From: Spongiibacter pelagi
GTDB taxonomy: Bacteria; Pseudomonadota; Gammaproteobacteria; Pseudomonadales; Spongiibacteraceae
DNA length: 64,000 nt
Assembly: GCF_014705705.1 (NCBI RefSeq)
Contig: NZ_JACXLD010000004.1
Coordinates: forward strand, 62,001 to 126,000
Direction of reading: 5' to 3'
Shown here in pieces: positions 46,801-56,095 of this stretch (positions are counted from its first letter, which is position 1; each line of letters opens with the position of its first letter). The position numbers and the translations under genes are program-made. The notes under the pieces were generated by a model. It searched no databases. It had not been told where the DNA came from and was given only the letters and a program-made list of their open reading frames with translations.

Positions 46801-47046
46801 GCGGATGACAACGAGCTAAGTCTGGATGACTTTTCCTTTGATGAGTTCGATGCCGGCAGTGATGATGGCGCTGAGCTAAGCGCATTGTCAGATACCGATG
46901 AAGTGTCTACCAAGCTGGATCTGGCCCGTGCCTATATTGATATGGGTGACAGTGACGGTGCCCGTGAAATTCTGCAGGAAGTCACTGAGCAGGGCGACGA
47001 TGTTCAGCGCAGTGAAGCTCAGCAACTGCTGGATAACCTGAGTTAA
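43858..47046 (+). CDS. fimV: polar hub protein FimV
   Basis: 1062 residues. Signal peptide, conserved periplasmic FimV_N domain (LGLGEIAPETALDQPFRAFI), LysM-type peptidoglycan-binding domain (YRVQHSDTMWVLANQF), coiled coil (EQEALEQAKLENESMRG), one transmembrane helix (FRYAAAGLALLLLILFGL), then a very acidic cytoplasmic region with TPRs and a C-terminal FimV_C motif (KLDLARAYIDMGDSDGAREIL). FimV organises the cell pole and supports type IV pili. Four 18-base units repeat before the helix (45045-45116). Neighbours match Pseudomonas. Confidence 0.95.
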   Translation: MLRKKLAQAVLACSVIQTSAVMALGLGEIAPETALDQPFRAFIPLHETGSLDASQIKVALASSADFERAGVDRSGFLSALEFTVDSVPGGLTGIIVSTRDRVVEPYLDFVLEVRWPTGRILREYTVLLDLPTSVSRAESVVSAPSVAPAPTTSPSYAQTEPGGARGAVTLPAPQSANQPSESSTSGIQPREADKKTDLPQAANPGEYRVQHSDTMWVLANQFRPSSAVTVEQTMIALFRKNPEAFLNGNVNSIKSGYVLRVPSESEIAQISQDEAVKEFSRQNKVWRGEAAAPRQSQPSVPSAESASSNPQLKGVDSAAAEAEAPEMVEGRLSLTTADGADSGQAGDLEAQLRGEQEALEQAKLENESMRGRVAEMEKQIAAMERLISLKNDQLAMLQQGASAKQGASAKQGDSGEQGELGAQDALEQAQTQGAATSADTEQSAATEAEIASLMEQAGMTEGQAPADVDVAEGALEAAASASNVDSAKPAVASEEVKAEPAQGESWFASQTFRYAAAGLALLLLILFGLRRRNAAQEAENDAEMHEPNLDSGAVNAMFEQPLENAEDDALMNAAEGGNTSEASAAEELAVFETFDDNLEDLLSDDSSATEDTAVEEPALEDTTLNFDDIDLDGADEEVHPQTSDVLSEAEIYIAYGSYEQAQRLLRTAIEKDPENSAARVKLIETYLETRDKAGFDQAYAELKALGDDDAVAQVKESMSAIEGVSDWLDDESDSVFADLDFGANTDAAEEADSGVETTAELDETSLDTAALTALAEAGDDVADEAVSLVGEDEELELDIDLDDDFENAFAAPKSEESALDELELDLDSLSFDENSDLGSLKEQLGEDSAEQEDILDFGELDAELESLDAAFSLDSSESTSEVEPENAADDEVKLAVEEQPESEPETEFSIDLDDELAPESVSAEADKQDLDLGDFDAELTLGDDVAPELTAEEPEFELDDAAVLESPEVVSTEPAETKTSLADDNELSLDDFSFDEFDAGSDDGAELSALSDTDEVSTKLDLARAYIDMGDSDGAREILQEVTEQGDDVQRSEAQQLLDNLS

Positions 47047-47050
47047 AGGA

Positions 47051-47066
47051 GCGCCGCTTGCGGCGC
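47051..47066 (+). repeat. GC-rich hairpin between fimV and truA
   Basis: GCGCCGC-TT-GCGGCGC is a perfect inverted repeat starting five bases after the fimV stop. It lacks a T-run. It lies eight bases before the truA start codon and could limit ribosome access to truA. Confidence 0.4.
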
Positions 47067-47073
47067 CTAGATA

Positions 47074-47928
47074 TTGAATACCCCCTTTCCGCAATTAGAT
47101 ACCCAGCCCTTTGCGGCCGGCAGCCGCATCGCGCTGGCGCTGGCCTATCGCGGTGGAGATTTTAAAGGTTGGCAAAGCCAGGGTAAGCCTCGGGTCAATA
47201 CCGCCCAAGACTGCCTAGAAACGGCCTTGGCTAAAATCACTAATCAACCCGTATCGCTGGTTTGCGCCGGTCGCACCGATGCCGGTGTTCACGCCAGCTA
47301 CCAAGTCGTCCACTTTGATCTGCCTTGTCCGCGTTCAGAAAAAGCGCTGGTAATGGGCTGCAATTCTAATTTGCCGGATTCCCTTGCGGTGAAATGGGTA
47401 CGCAGCGTCGATCCTGATTTTCATGCACGCTTTTCCGCTACCGCGCGCCGTTATCGCTATATTATTTTGAACCGCCCACTGCGCGATGTGCATATGTCGG
47501 GTTTGGTCACCCAATATGCTCATCCGCTTGATGCGGCCTTAATGAATGACGAGGCGCAGGCCTTGGTGGGTGAGCAGGATTTTAGTGCTTTCCGCGCCGC
47601 CTCGTGTCAGTCCCGTACGCCGATGCGCAATATCCATTTTATTTCGGTAAAGCGCCGTGGTGATTATGTGGTGATCGATCTACAGGGCAATGCGTTTTTA
47701 CATCATATGGTAAGGAATATCGCTGGAGTATTGATGGCGGTGGGTAGTGGTCAAATGCCTGCTGGGTGGACGGCGGAAGTACTCGCCAGTTGCGACCGCA
47801 CTCAGGGCGGGGTAACCGCTCGGCCAGAAGGTTTATATTTGGTGGATGTCAGCTATCCCGCACATTTTGCACTGCCGGAAAATCAACCCGGCCCCGCGTT
47901 TTTGGCGGATATCAGTCTGGCTGACTAG
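47074..47928 (+). CDS. truA: tRNA pseudouridine(38-40) synthase TruA
   Basis: 284 residues from a TTG. Family motifs LAYRGGDFKGWQSQ, catalytic Asp in CAGRTDAGVHA, and FLHHMVRNIAGVLMAVG. It isomerises uridines 38-40 in the anticodon arm of tRNAs. It has no clear ribosome-binding site and follows a hairpin, so expression may be low or coupled to fimV. Confidence 0.94.
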   Translation: MNTPFPQLDTQPFAAGSRIALALAYRGGDFKGWQSQGKPRVNTAQDCLETALAKITNQPVSLVCAGRTDAGVHASYQVVHFDLPCPRSEKALVMGCNSNLPDSLAVKWVRSVDPDFHARFSATARRYRYIILNRPLRDVHMSGLVTQYAHPLDAALMNDEAQALVGEQDFSAFRAASCQSRTPMRNIHFISVKRRGDYVVIDLQGNAFLHHMVRNIAGVLMAVGSGQMPAGWTAEVLASCDRTQGGVTARPEGLYLVDVSYPAHFALPENQPGPAFLADISLAD

Positions 47929-48045
47929 CCGCTCTTATTACGCGCTCTTGATGCCGGCGTTCTGATTAAAGACGTTGTTATTACAGACATCAGACCGGGC
48001 TATTTGATAGAATCCCAGCCCGTTAATAACCGCCTGTGAATCCGA

Positions 48046-48684
48046 GTGAAGCCAGCCCGCGTAAAAATCTGCGGTATCACCAATACCGATGATGCTTTGT
48101 CTGCCGCCCATGCGGGAGCTGATGCTATCGGTCTGGTGTTTTATGCCAAAAGTCCGCGTTATGTTGAGTTTGAGCAGGCGCGGCAGATTATCCGTGCCTT
48201 GCCGCCCTTTGTGACCAGTGTGGGACTGTTTGTGAATGCCGATCGCGGCCTTGTCGAACAGGCTATCGAAACCTGTCAGCTCGACCTGCTTCAGTTTCAC
48301 GGCGATGAAAGTCCCGAGTTTTGCGAAGGCTTTCAGCGACCTTATTACAAGGCGCTGCGGATGCGTGATGATATTGATGTAATTGCAGGTATTGAGCGTT
48401 ACGCCAATGCCAAAGCGGTGCTGCTAGACAGCTACCGCCCCGGTGTACCGGGTGGCACCGGCGAGCGTTTCGATTGGGCGCGGATTCCGCACACTCTGCC
48501 CAAGCCTCTGATTCTTGCCGGTGGCTTAAAGCCAGAAAATGTGGCTCAAGCTATCGATGCTTGCCAACCTTGGGCAGTGGATGTCAGTGGTGGGGTGGAA
48601 GCGGCGCCGGGCCAGAAATCTGTAGAAAAAATGACAGCTTTTATGAAGGCGGTAGACAGTGCCGCCAATGGGAGTACTAGGTGA
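48046..48684 (+). CDS. trpF: phosphoribosylanthranilate isomerase TrpF
   Basis: 212 residues from a GTG. TIM barrel with [14 protein letters not shown] (catalytic Cys) and the phosphate-binding loops [11 protein letters not shown] and VDVSGGVE. Catalyses the Amadori step of tryptophan synthesis. Overlaps trpB by four bases. trpF-trpB-trpA-accD-folC is a conserved order. Confidence 0.96.
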   Translation: MKPARVKICGITNTDDALSAAHAGADAIGLVFYAKSPRYVEFEQARQIIRALPPFVTSVGLFVNADRGLVEQAIETCQLDLLQFHGDESPEFCEGFQRPYYKALRMRDDIDVIAGIERYANAKAVLLDSYRPGVPGGTGERFDWARIPHTLPKPLILAGGLKPENVAQAIDACQPWAVDVSGGVEAAPGQKSVEKMTAFMKAVDSAANGSTR

Positions 48685-49913
48685 CAAAGCAAGCTATGGA
48701 AAACCGCTTTCCTGATTTTCGAAATTTCCCTGACAACAAGGGGCATTTCGGTATTCACGGCGGTCGTTTTGTATCTGAAACCCTGATTCACGCGTTAGAT
48801 GAGTTGACCGAGGCCTATCAGCGTCTCAGTGCTGATCCCGCGTTTCAGGCTGAGTTCGATAATGATCTTGCCCATTACGTTGGGCGTCCATCACCGCTTT
48901 ACCATGCCGAGCGCTGGTCGCGTGAAGTGGGTGGTGCGCAAATTTATCTCAAGCGGGAAGACCTGAACCACACTGGCGCGCACAAGGTAAACAACACCAT
49001 TGGTCAGGCGCTACTGGCCAAATACATGGGTAAGAAGCGCATCATCGCCGAGACCGGTGCCGGTCAGCACGGTGTCGCCTCTGCCACGGTGGCCGCGCGT
49101 TTAGGGATGGAATGTCAGGTGTTTATGGGCGAAGAAGATATTCGCCGCCAAGCCCTGAATGTGTATCGCATGAAGTTGTTGGGTGCGGAAGTGATTTCCG
49201 TGACCTCGGGTTCGCGCACTCTTAAAGATGCGATGAACGAAGCCATGCGCGACTGGGTTACCAATGTCGACAATACCTTCTACATTATTGGCACGGCAGC
49301 GGGCCCGCACCCTTATCCCATGCTGGTGCGCGATTTCCAATCGATTATCGGCCGCGAAGCGCGTCGCCAATTTGCTGAACAAGCCGGTGGACAGCCCGAT
49401 GCGCTGGTTGCTTGCGTGGGCGGTGGTTCCAATGCGATTGGCTTGTTCCACCCCTTCCTTGAGGATGAGGGTGTGGCAATGTACGGCGTTGAAGCGGGTG
49501 GTCATGGTGTTGAAACCGGACAGCACGCCGCACCACTTTCAGCGGGTATTCCCGGCGTATTGCACGGTAACCGCACTTATCTGATGCAGGATAGTGACGG
49601 CCAGATTATGCATACCCATTCGGTTTCCGCCGGCTTGGATTACCCCGGTGTTGGCCCTGAGCATTCATGGCTGAAAGATATTGGCCGGGTTAATTACGTG
49701 TCGATCAACGACGACGAAGCACTGGCGGCGTTCCGCAAGCTGACCTTGGTTGAAGGCATTATGCCGGCCTTGGAATCCAGCCACGCCGTGGCCTATGCCG
49801 AAAAACTGGCGCAAACCATGCGCCCAGATCAGAGCATCATCGTTAACCTGTCGGGTCGCGGTGACAAAGACATTCATACCGTCGCCAGCATCGACGGTAT
49901 TGGTATTGAGTAA
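48681..49913 (+). CDS. trpB: tryptophan synthase beta subunit TrpB
   Basis: 410 residues from a GTG overlapping trpF. PLP lysine in [11 protein letters not shown], phosphate-binding GGGSNAIG, and [14 protein letters not shown]. Condenses indole with serine in complex with TrpA. The length is typical. Confidence 0.97.
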   Translation: MTKQAMENRFPDFRNFPDNKGHFGIHGGRFVSETLIHALDELTEAYQRLSADPAFQAEFDNDLAHYVGRPSPLYHAERWSREVGGAQIYLKREDLNHTGAHKVNNTIGQALLAKYMGKKRIIAETGAGQHGVASATVAARLGMECQVFMGEEDIRRQALNVYRMKLLGAEVISVTSGSRTLKDAMNEAMRDWVTNVDNTFYIIGTAAGPHPYPMLVRDFQSIIGREARRQFAEQAGGQPDALVACVGGGSNAIGLFHPFLEDEGVAMYGVEAGGHGVETGQHAAPLSAGIPGVLHGNRTYLMQDSDGQIMHTHSVSAGLDYPGVGPEHSWLKDIGRVNYVSINDDEALAAFRKLTLVEGIMPALESSHAVAYAEKLAQTMRPDQSIIVNLSGRGDKDIHTVASIDGIGIE

Positions 49914-49925
49914 CGGGGAAAAGCA

Positions 49926-50726
49926 TTGAGCCGTTTAGCAGGATTATTTTCCGAACTTAAAAATCAAGGCCGCAAGGCCTTGGTTCCCTATATTGTGGCC
50001 GGTGATCCAACGCAGGAGATCACTCTGCCCTTGATGCATGAATTGGTTGCCAAGGGTGCAGACATTCTGGAAATTGGCGTACCGTTTTCCGACCCCATGG
50101 CGGAAGGGCCGGTGATTCAATTAGCCCACGAGCGGGCTTTGGCCAATCACACCTCATTGAGCAAAACCCTGGAAATCGTGTCAGCGTTTCGCAAGGACAA
50201 TCAAACCACCCCAGTGGTGTTGATGGGCTACACTAATCCTGTAGAGCGCATGGGTTATAGCGAATTTGCCAAGCGCGCTACGGCGGCGGGTGTAGATGGT
50301 CTGCTCACTGTGGATTTACCGCCAGAAGAGGCGAGCGAGTTGAGCGCTATTTTGGCGGAAGCGGGTATCGACAATATCTTCCTGTTGGCGCCGACCAGTA
50401 CCGATGAGCGCATTGCGCAAACGGCGGCGCTGGCCAGCGGTTATCTATACTGTGTTTCCCTGAAAGGGGTAACGGGTGCAGGGCACTTGGATGTCGAGGC
50501 GGTTAAGGCGCAGATGGACAAGATTCGGGCGCATACCGACCTGCCAGTTACCGTGGGTTTTGGTATAAAGGATGGCGCATCGGCCTCGGCGGTTGCCCCA
50601 CACTGTGAAGGCGTGGTCGTGGGTAGCGCATTGGTTGAAAGCATTGCCGCCTCTAGCACGGATGCGGCGAAATTGGCGGCCTGCGAGCTGATTGCCGATA
50701 TTCGCAAGGCGATTGATAGTATTTAA
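49926..50726 (+). CDS. trpA: tryptophan synthase alpha subunit TrpA
   Basis: 266 residues from a TTG 12 bases after trpB. Catalytic Glu in ILEIGVPFSDPMAEGPVIQ and Asp in GLLTVDLPPEE. Cleaves indole-3-glycerol phosphate to indole, which is channelled to TrpB. Confidence 0.96.
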   Translation: MSRLAGLFSELKNQGRKALVPYIVAGDPTQEITLPLMHELVAKGADILEIGVPFSDPMAEGPVIQLAHERALANHTSLSKTLEIVSAFRKDNQTTPVVLMGYTNPVERMGYSEFAKRATAAGVDGLLTVDLPPEEASELSAILAEAGIDNIFLLAPTSTDERIAQTAALASGYLYCVSLKGVTGAGHLDVEAVKAQMDKIRAHTDLPVTVGFGIKDGASASAVAPHCEGVVVGSALVESIAASSTDAAKLAACELIADIRKAIDSI

Positions 50727-50727
50727 T

Positions 50728-50776
50728 ATCCCGAACATACGGGATTATTGTTCAGCGGCAGCGCTGTTGCGCCGCT
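50728..50776 (+). terminator. stem-loops after trpA
   Basis: ATCCCG (50728-50733) with CGGGAT (50740-50745), then CAGCGGC with GCCGCTG a little downstream. Neither has a clean T-run, so this is a weak terminator or an attenuating leader for accD. Confidence 0.35.
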
Positions 50777-50843
50777 GGCGAAAATTATAGAAAGAGCGCG
50801 TAAGCGCCAGCCATGATTACGATAAATTGACGGGAAAAAAACA

Positions 50844-51716
50844 ATGAGTTGGGTTGATAAGATTTTACCCGCAGGGGTACGCCGAACTGAGACAGGCGAG
50901 CGCCGCGAAGGCAAAGGTATTGTGCCAGAAGGGCTGTGGAAGAAGTGCGTCAAATGTGATGCCGTGTTGTATCGTCCAGAGCTGGAAGCCAATAACGACG
51001 TTTGTCCCAAGTGCGATCACCATATGCGTATTGGTGCGCGCCGCCGTATTGCGCTGTTTCTCGATGAAGAGGGGCGTCAGGAAATCCTCAGTCATATTGA
51101 GCCCGTGGATCGCCTGAAATTTAAAGACAAGAAAAAATACCGCGACCGTTTAACCGCTGCGCAGAAAAGCACCGGTGAAAAAGATGCGCTGATTGCTTTT
51201 ACCGGTACTGTGAAAGAACAGGCTGTGGTGGTTGTCGCTTTTGAATTTAACTTTCACGGCGGCTCAATGGGTTCGGCTGTGGGTGAGAAATTCACCCAAG
51301 CGGCTAATGTCGCCTTGAAAGAGCGCCGGCCACTGGTGTGTTTCTCTGCCTCAGGCGGTGCCCGTATGCAGGAAGCGCTGATTTCCCTGATGCAGATGGC
51401 CAAAACCAGTGCGGTACTAGAGCGCATGAAGCAAGAAGGTGTGCCCTATATTTCGGTGATGACCGATCCGATCTACGGTGGTGTATCTGCCAGCTTGGCC
51501 TTGCTGGGTGATATTAACGTGGCCGAACCCGGTGCGCGCGCCGGTTTTGCTGGCCCTAATATTATCGAGCAGACCATTCGCCAAAAACTGCCGCCGGGCT
51601 TCCAGCGCAGTGAGTTCCTGCTTGAGCACGGTGCTATCGATATGATTGTGCACCGCGCCGAGATGCGCGATACCCTGTCACGGGTATTGAGCAGTCTGAC
51701 CTACTATCGCAACTGA
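50844..51716 (+). CDS. accD: acetyl-CoA carboxylase carboxyltransferase beta subunit AccD
   Basis: 290 residues. N-terminal four-Cys zinc ribbon (CVKCDAVLY...CPKCDHH) and a crotonase-like domain ([31 protein letters not shown]). With AccA it transfers carboxyl from biotin to acetyl-CoA for fatty acid synthesis. folC follows after 13 bases. Confidence 0.97.
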   Translation: MSWVDKILPAGVRRTETGERREGKGIVPEGLWKKCVKCDAVLYRPELEANNDVCPKCDHHMRIGARRRIALFLDEEGRQEILSHIEPVDRLKFKDKKKYRDRLTAAQKSTGEKDALIAFTGTVKEQAVVVVAFEFNFHGGSMGSAVGEKFTQAANVALKERRPLVCFSASGGARMQEALISLMQMAKTSAVLERMKQEGVPYISVMTDPIYGGVSASLALLGDINVAEPGARAGFAGPNIIEQTIRQKLPPGFQRSEFLLEHGAIDMIVHRAEMRDTLSRVLSSLTYYRN

Positions 51717-51729
51717 TCTTTCCACCACC

Positions 51730-53013
51730 GTGAGATTTACGCAGCTCGACGCGTGGTTGCGGTGGTTGGAAACCCTGCATCCCAAGCCGATAGATCTGGG
51801 TTTGGAGCGTGTGCAAACCGTTGCCCGCGCTCTGAATATCCATTTTTCCATTCCTGTTATCACCGTTGCCGGTACCAATGGCAAAGGCTCTACGGTAGCT
51901 TTGCTCGACGCCATTTTAACGGCCGAGGGCAAGCGGGTAGGCTGCTATACCTCGCCCCATCTTTTGCACTATAACGAGCGCGTTAAACTTGCCGGTGAGC
52001 TGGCTACAGATCAGCAGTTTTGCGATATTTTTGCACAAATTGATGCCGCGCGCGGCGATATCTCCCTGAGTTATTTCGAGTTTGGCACCCTTGCCGCGCT
52101 GTGCCTGTTTATGGCTGCCGAGCTGGATGTGGTGGTGCTTGAAGTTGGTTTGGGCGGTCGCCTAGATGCGGTCAATATCATTGATGCAGATATTGCTATT
52201 GTTACTTCGGTGGCGCTGGATCACGAAGCCTGGTTGGGTTCTGATCGCGACACCATTGGCCGTGAAAAGGCCGGTGTGTTTCGCTCGGGCAAGCCCGCGA
52301 TTTTTGGCGACAGTTTGCCGCTCGCCAGTGTGATCGACTATGCCGAAAGCCAGCAAGTGCCGTTGCTGGCTCGCGACCGTGATTTTGGCTTTGACTATGC
52401 CGAGTCTGCCTGGCATTGGTGGGGGCAGCAGGCGGGGGAGCGACGAGAAATCCTGAATCTGCCTCTGCCACGTGTTCTGTTAGATAACGCTGCAAGCTGT
52501 CTGCAGGCAATTGAGTTCTTGCCCTTTGCCGTTTCCGAAGCCGCCATACGCACCGGGCTGCAAACCGTATCGGTTTCCGCCAGACAGCAACGTTTCGATT
52601 TTAACGGAATAGAAGTGTGGCTGGATGTGGCGCATAACCCGGCAGCGGTTGCGCGCTTGGCTGAAGCCTTACACATCAGTTCAGGGAAGGGCTGTTCAGG
52701 GCAGGGCAGTTCAGAGCAGGGAAAAACCGTGGCGGTGTTCGCCATTATGGCTGACAAGGCCGTGGATGCGGTATTGGAAATCATGTTTCCGCTGGTGGAT
52801 TGTTGGGCCTTACCGCAATTACTTGATAATCCCCGCGCCCTTAGCGCTGAGGTTTTAGCCGCTAAGCTTGAGTCACAAGCGGCTGAAGTGATGTCGCAGG
52901 GCCAGGCCATGGCGGCGACACTGGATAACATCATTCCGGAGATACGCGCGGGTGATCGCCTGGTTATCTTTGGTTCATTTTTTACTGTTGCCGACGCTTT
53001 AGCCTATTTTTGA
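51730..53013 (+). CDS. folC: folylpolyglutamate/dihydrofolate synthase FolC
   Basis: 427 residues from a GTG. Mur ligase fold with P-loop VAGTNGKGSTVALLD, VGLGGRLDAVNI, TSVALDHEAWLG and DVAHNPAA. It makes dihydrofolate and adds glutamates. In the C-terminal domain a short Gly/Ser/Gln insert (SSGKGCSGQGSSEQGK) is encoded by three 15-base tandem units and is not expected for the family. Confidence 0.94.
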   Translation: MRFTQLDAWLRWLETLHPKPIDLGLERVQTVARALNIHFSIPVITVAGTNGKGSTVALLDAILTAEGKRVGCYTSPHLLHYNERVKLAGELATDQQFCDIFAQIDAARGDISLSYFEFGTLAALCLFMAAELDVVVLEVGLGGRLDAVNIIDADIAIVTSVALDHEAWLGSDRDTIGREKAGVFRSGKPAIFGDSLPLASVIDYAESQQVPLLARDRDFGFDYAESAWHWWGQQAGERREILNLPLPRVLLDNAASCLQAIEFLPFAVSEAAIRTGLQTVSVSARQQRFDFNGIEVWLDVAHNPAAVARLAEALHISSGKGCSGQGSSEQGKTVAVFAIMADKAVDAVLEIMFPLVDCWALPQLLDNPRALSAEVLAAKLESQAAEVMSQGQAMAATLDNIIPEIRAGDRLVIFGSFFTVADALAYF

Positions 53014-53112
53014 GCGGCTTATTTCACGGTAGTGGATGTGATGGCGACAGCGCGATACCATGCGCAAGCAATAAAACCCTGCGAAGAAAAGCACAAGCAA
53101 GGATAGAAAGGC

Positions 53113-53769
53113 ATGTTAAGAGAGCGTCTGGTTGGAACATTGGTACTGCTGTGTGCGGGAGTGATCCTGTGGTCGGTACTGTTCGACAGCCCGGCGGAAT
53201 ACAAGTTGGATCGCACCACCCAAATTCCGGTTGCGCCACATATCGATCCTGTTCTGGATCGCGCACCTAAAAAACCCCAAGGCATTCCCAGTGCTGACAC
53301 CCGTTTAGTGCCGGAGCAGCCGGTGTTGCCGGTTTCTGATTTAGCGCCGGAAGAGGTGGTTATGTTGCAGCCGCCCGCGCCAGAAAAACAATCAGCTCCT
53401 AAAGAGTCTGTGCAAGCTGAGAAGAAACCCCCTGTTAGCAAACCAACAGCCAAGGTTAGCAAACCGGCGGCAGAGCCTAAAACTAAGCCTGCGAATCAGC
53501 CGATTCTCGATGACAATAAACTGCCCAATGGCTGGTTGATTCAGGTCGGTAGTTTTGGTCAGTCGGCCAATGCCGAAAAACTGAAAAGCAAAATTCAAGA
53601 CAAGGGTTATAAAGCCTATGTTGATTATCGTAAAACCGGTGATCGCGGTCTGTATCGGGTACTGGTCGGCCCGTATTTAGCTAAAGATTTGGCCGAGGCG
53701 GAGCAGGCCGAAATCAATACCGCTTTCAAAGTGAAATCCATCGTTACGCGTTTTGAGGCCAATCCCTGA
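53113..53769 (+). CDS. SPOR-domain membrane protein (DedD-like)
   Basis: 218 residues. N-terminal membrane helix (LVGTLVLLCAGVILWSVLF), a Pro/Lys-rich linker, and a C-terminal SPOR domain (WLIQVGSFGQSANAEKLKSKI, YRVLVGPYLAKDLAEAEQ) that binds denuded peptidoglycan at the septum. Position between folC and cvpA matches the DedD homologue of Pseudomonas. Likely a division protein. Confidence 0.88.
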   Translation: MLRERLVGTLVLLCAGVILWSVLFDSPAEYKLDRTTQIPVAPHIDPVLDRAPKKPQGIPSADTRLVPEQPVLPVSDLAPEEVVMLQPPAPEKQSAPKESVQAEKKPPVSKPTAKVSKPAAEPKTKPANQPILDDNKLPNGWLIQVGSFGQSANAEKLKSKIQDKGYKAYVDYRKTGDRGLYRVLVGPYLAKDLAEAEQAEINTAFKVKSIVTRFEANP

Positions 53770-53932
53770 TTTATTTCAACACGCAAACACCATTTATGCG
53801 TGTAGTTGTTACTGTTCACAGCAATTCTTGCTTGGGCTGAACGAGTCGGCTTGATAGAATTCGCGGCTACTCCCTCAGAAAAGGGAAATCACCCTTTAGT
53901 TAGTAGGGCAATCAATCGGAGACACGCGCCAA

Positions 53933-54460
53933 GTGTTAGCGAGCTTTAATTGGGCAGACTGGGCCATTATTGGTGTTATTGTCGCATCAGCCCTTATCAG
54001 CCTACTTCGCGGCTTTGTTAAAGAAGCCCTGTCTATGGTGTCTTGGGCGCTGGCATTTTTCATCACCATTGCGTTTCACGACCCGATGGTGGCGCTTTTA
54101 GAACCCCATATCACCAAACTCTATGTGCGCGATATTCTCGCCTACATTCTGTTATTTATTGGCGCCTTGGTCTTGGGCAGTCTCGCCACCCACCTTGTTT
54201 CTCAGTTAGTGAAGCGCACCGGTTTAAGCGGCACCGACCGTTTGCTCGGCATGATGTTTGGCACCGTGCGTGGATTTATCGTGGTGTTGGCCTTGTTGGT
54301 GGTATTGCCCTCATTGCTGGCCGGTATTGAGCAGGATAACTGGTGGCAGGAGTCACAGTTGATTCCCGAGTTTTTAGTGATGCAGGAGTGGTCAGAAGAA
54401 ACCTTTGGGGATCTGGTCGCCGGCGTAAAAAACCTGCTTAACAAAGAGCCGATGGGCTAA
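53933..54460 (+). CDS. cvpA: CvpA family membrane protein
   Basis: 175 residues from a GTG. Four hydrophobic segments, with LLRGFVKEALSMVSWALAFF near the start and SGTDRLLGMMFGTVRGFIVV near the end, the family signatures. CvpA lies before purF in many proteobacteria and is linked to colicin V production and envelope homeostasis. Exact role unclear. Confidence 0.92.
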   Translation: MLASFNWADWAIIGVIVASALISLLRGFVKEALSMVSWALAFFITIAFHDPMVALLEPHITKLYVRDILAYILLFIGALVLGSLATHLVSQLVKRTGLSGTDRLLGMMFGTVRGFIVVLALLVVLPSLLAGIEQDNWWQESQLIPEFLVMQEWSEETFGDLVAGVKNLLNKEPMG

Positions 54461-54559
54461 TCATATTCATCAATCAGATCGGTGTAGTGCCGGTTTGGCT
54501 AGTCAATATTGTTACTCAATATTGTAAAAATAGAATTCGTGCCAGTGAGGTAAAACTGC

Positions 54560-56080
54560 ATGTGTGGGATAGCGGGTATCGTCGCCAAGGGCAATGTGAA
54601 TCAGGATCTCTATGATGCCCTGACCGTACTTCAGCACCGTGGCCAGGACGCCGCCGGGATTGTGACTTGCCAGGGCGGCTTACTGCATCAGCGCAAAGGC
54701 AATGGCCTCGTGCGCGATGTTTTTCATACTCGCCATATGCAGCGTTTGTTGGGAACCATGGGTATTGCCCATGTGCGCTATCCCACCGCAGGGACCTCCA
54801 GTCCGGCCTTGGCGCAACCGTTTTATGTAAACTCGCCCTACGGTATCAGCCTTGCCCACAACGGCAACCTGACCAATTCAGAGGAATTAAGCCGCGAGCT
54901 GTTTCAGTCTGACTTGCGTCACCTCAACACCGAATCCGATTCTGAGGTGTTACTGAATATTTTTGCTCACGAATTACAGCGCCTCGGTAAGTTGGTGCCA
55001 TCGGCGGATGATTTGTTTACCGCTGTAACCGGTGTCCACAAGCGCTGCCGTGGTGGTTATGCCGTGGTTGCCATGATCGCCAGCTATGGTGTGGTGGGTT
55101 TTCGAGATCCAAATGGTATTCGCCCGCTGGTTTACGGTCAGCGCAAAACTGCTGAAGGGGTGGAGTATATGCTTGCCTCTGAAAGTGTGGCGCTGGATGC
55201 GCTGGGCTTTAAATTGATTGGCGATGTTGCGCCGGGCGAGGCGGTATTTATTGATATGCAGGGCAATTTGCATGTTCGCCAGTGCGCTGAAAATCCACGT
55301 CTGCGCCCCTGTATTTTCGAGCATGTTTATTTTGCCCGTCCGGATTCCATTATGGACGGCATTTCAGTGTACAAATCGCGCCTGCGTCAGGGTGAGCGGC
55401 TTGCAGAGAAAGTACTGCGTGAGCGCCCCGAGCACGATATCGATGTGGTGATTCCAATTCCAGATTCCAGTCGTATTGCCGCGCAATCTATGGCGCAGAT
55501 TCTGGGCGTGAAATTCCGCGAAGGTTTGGTGAAAAACCGCTATATCGGCCGCACCTTTATTATGCCCGGCCAGAGCAAGCGCAAGAAGTCGGTCAAACAA
55601 AAGCTCAACACCATCGGCCTTGAATTCAAAGGCAAGAACGTGATGCTGGTGGATGACTCCATTGTACGGGGCACTACCTGTCAGCAGATTATTGAAATGG
55701 CCCGCGAGGCCGGTGCGGCCAAAGTGTATTTTGCTTCCGCTGCGCCGCCGGTACGCTATCCAAACGTGTACGGTATCGATATGCCTTCGGCGACTGAGCT
55801 CATTGCTCATGGCCGCAACCTCGATGAGGTGCGCGTGGAAATTGGAGCGGATTGGCTGATCTACCAAGATCTGGAAGATCTGAAATCCTGTTCCGCTGAG
55901 GGTAACCCCAATGTGGACGATTTTGATTGCGCCGTGTTCGACGGTCAGTATGTCACTGGCGATGTTGATCAGATGTATCTGGATCGCTTGGAAGCCGACC
56001 GCAATGACAATTCACAAAGCCAGCGCAATGCCTCCGTAGGTGATGGTGCATTGATTGGCTTGCATAACGATGCCTCGTAA
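54560..56080 (+). CDS. purF: amidophosphoribosyltransferase PurF
   Basis: 506 residues. The nucleophile Cys2 follows the initiator Met (MCGIAGIVA), glutaminase region [12 protein letters not shown]-binding loop [13 protein letters not shown]. First step of purine synthesis, making phosphoribosylamine. metZ starts 15 bases later. Confidence 0.97.
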   Translation: MCGIAGIVAKGNVNQDLYDALTVLQHRGQDAAGIVTCQGGLLHQRKGNGLVRDVFHTRHMQRLLGTMGIAHVRYPTAGTSSPALAQPFYVNSPYGISLAHNGNLTNSEELSRELFQSDLRHLNTESDSEVLLNIFAHELQRLGKLVPSADDLFTAVTGVHKRCRGGYAVVAMIASYGVVGFRDPNGIRPLVYGQRKTAEGVEYMLASESVALDALGFKLIGDVAPGEAVFIDMQGNLHVRQCAENPRLRPCIFEHVYFARPDSIMDGISVYKSRLRQGERLAEKVLRERPEHDIDVVIPIPDSSRIAAQSMAQILGVKFREGLVKNRYIGRTFIMPGQSKRKKSVKQKLNTIGLEFKGKNVMLVDDSIVRGTTCQQIIEMAREAGAAKVYFASAAPPVRYPNVYGIDMPSATELIAHGRNLDEVRVEIGADWLIYQDLEDLKSCSAEGNPNVDDFDCAVFDGQYVTGDVDQMYLDRLEADRNDNSQSQRNASVGDGALIGLHNDAS

Positions 56081-56095
56081 AAGGAGGCGAACAGC

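Noticed and set aside
45951-46913. 320-codon minus-strand frame, Ser-rich
   Set aside because: It is the reverse of the very acidic FimV region; Asp/Glu codons read backwards give Ser/Leu-rich open frames. No domain or ribosome-binding site.
47051-47066. Hairpin after fimV as a Rho-independent terminator
   Set aside because: The stem is good but no T-run follows and truA starts eight bases later; kept only as a hairpin.
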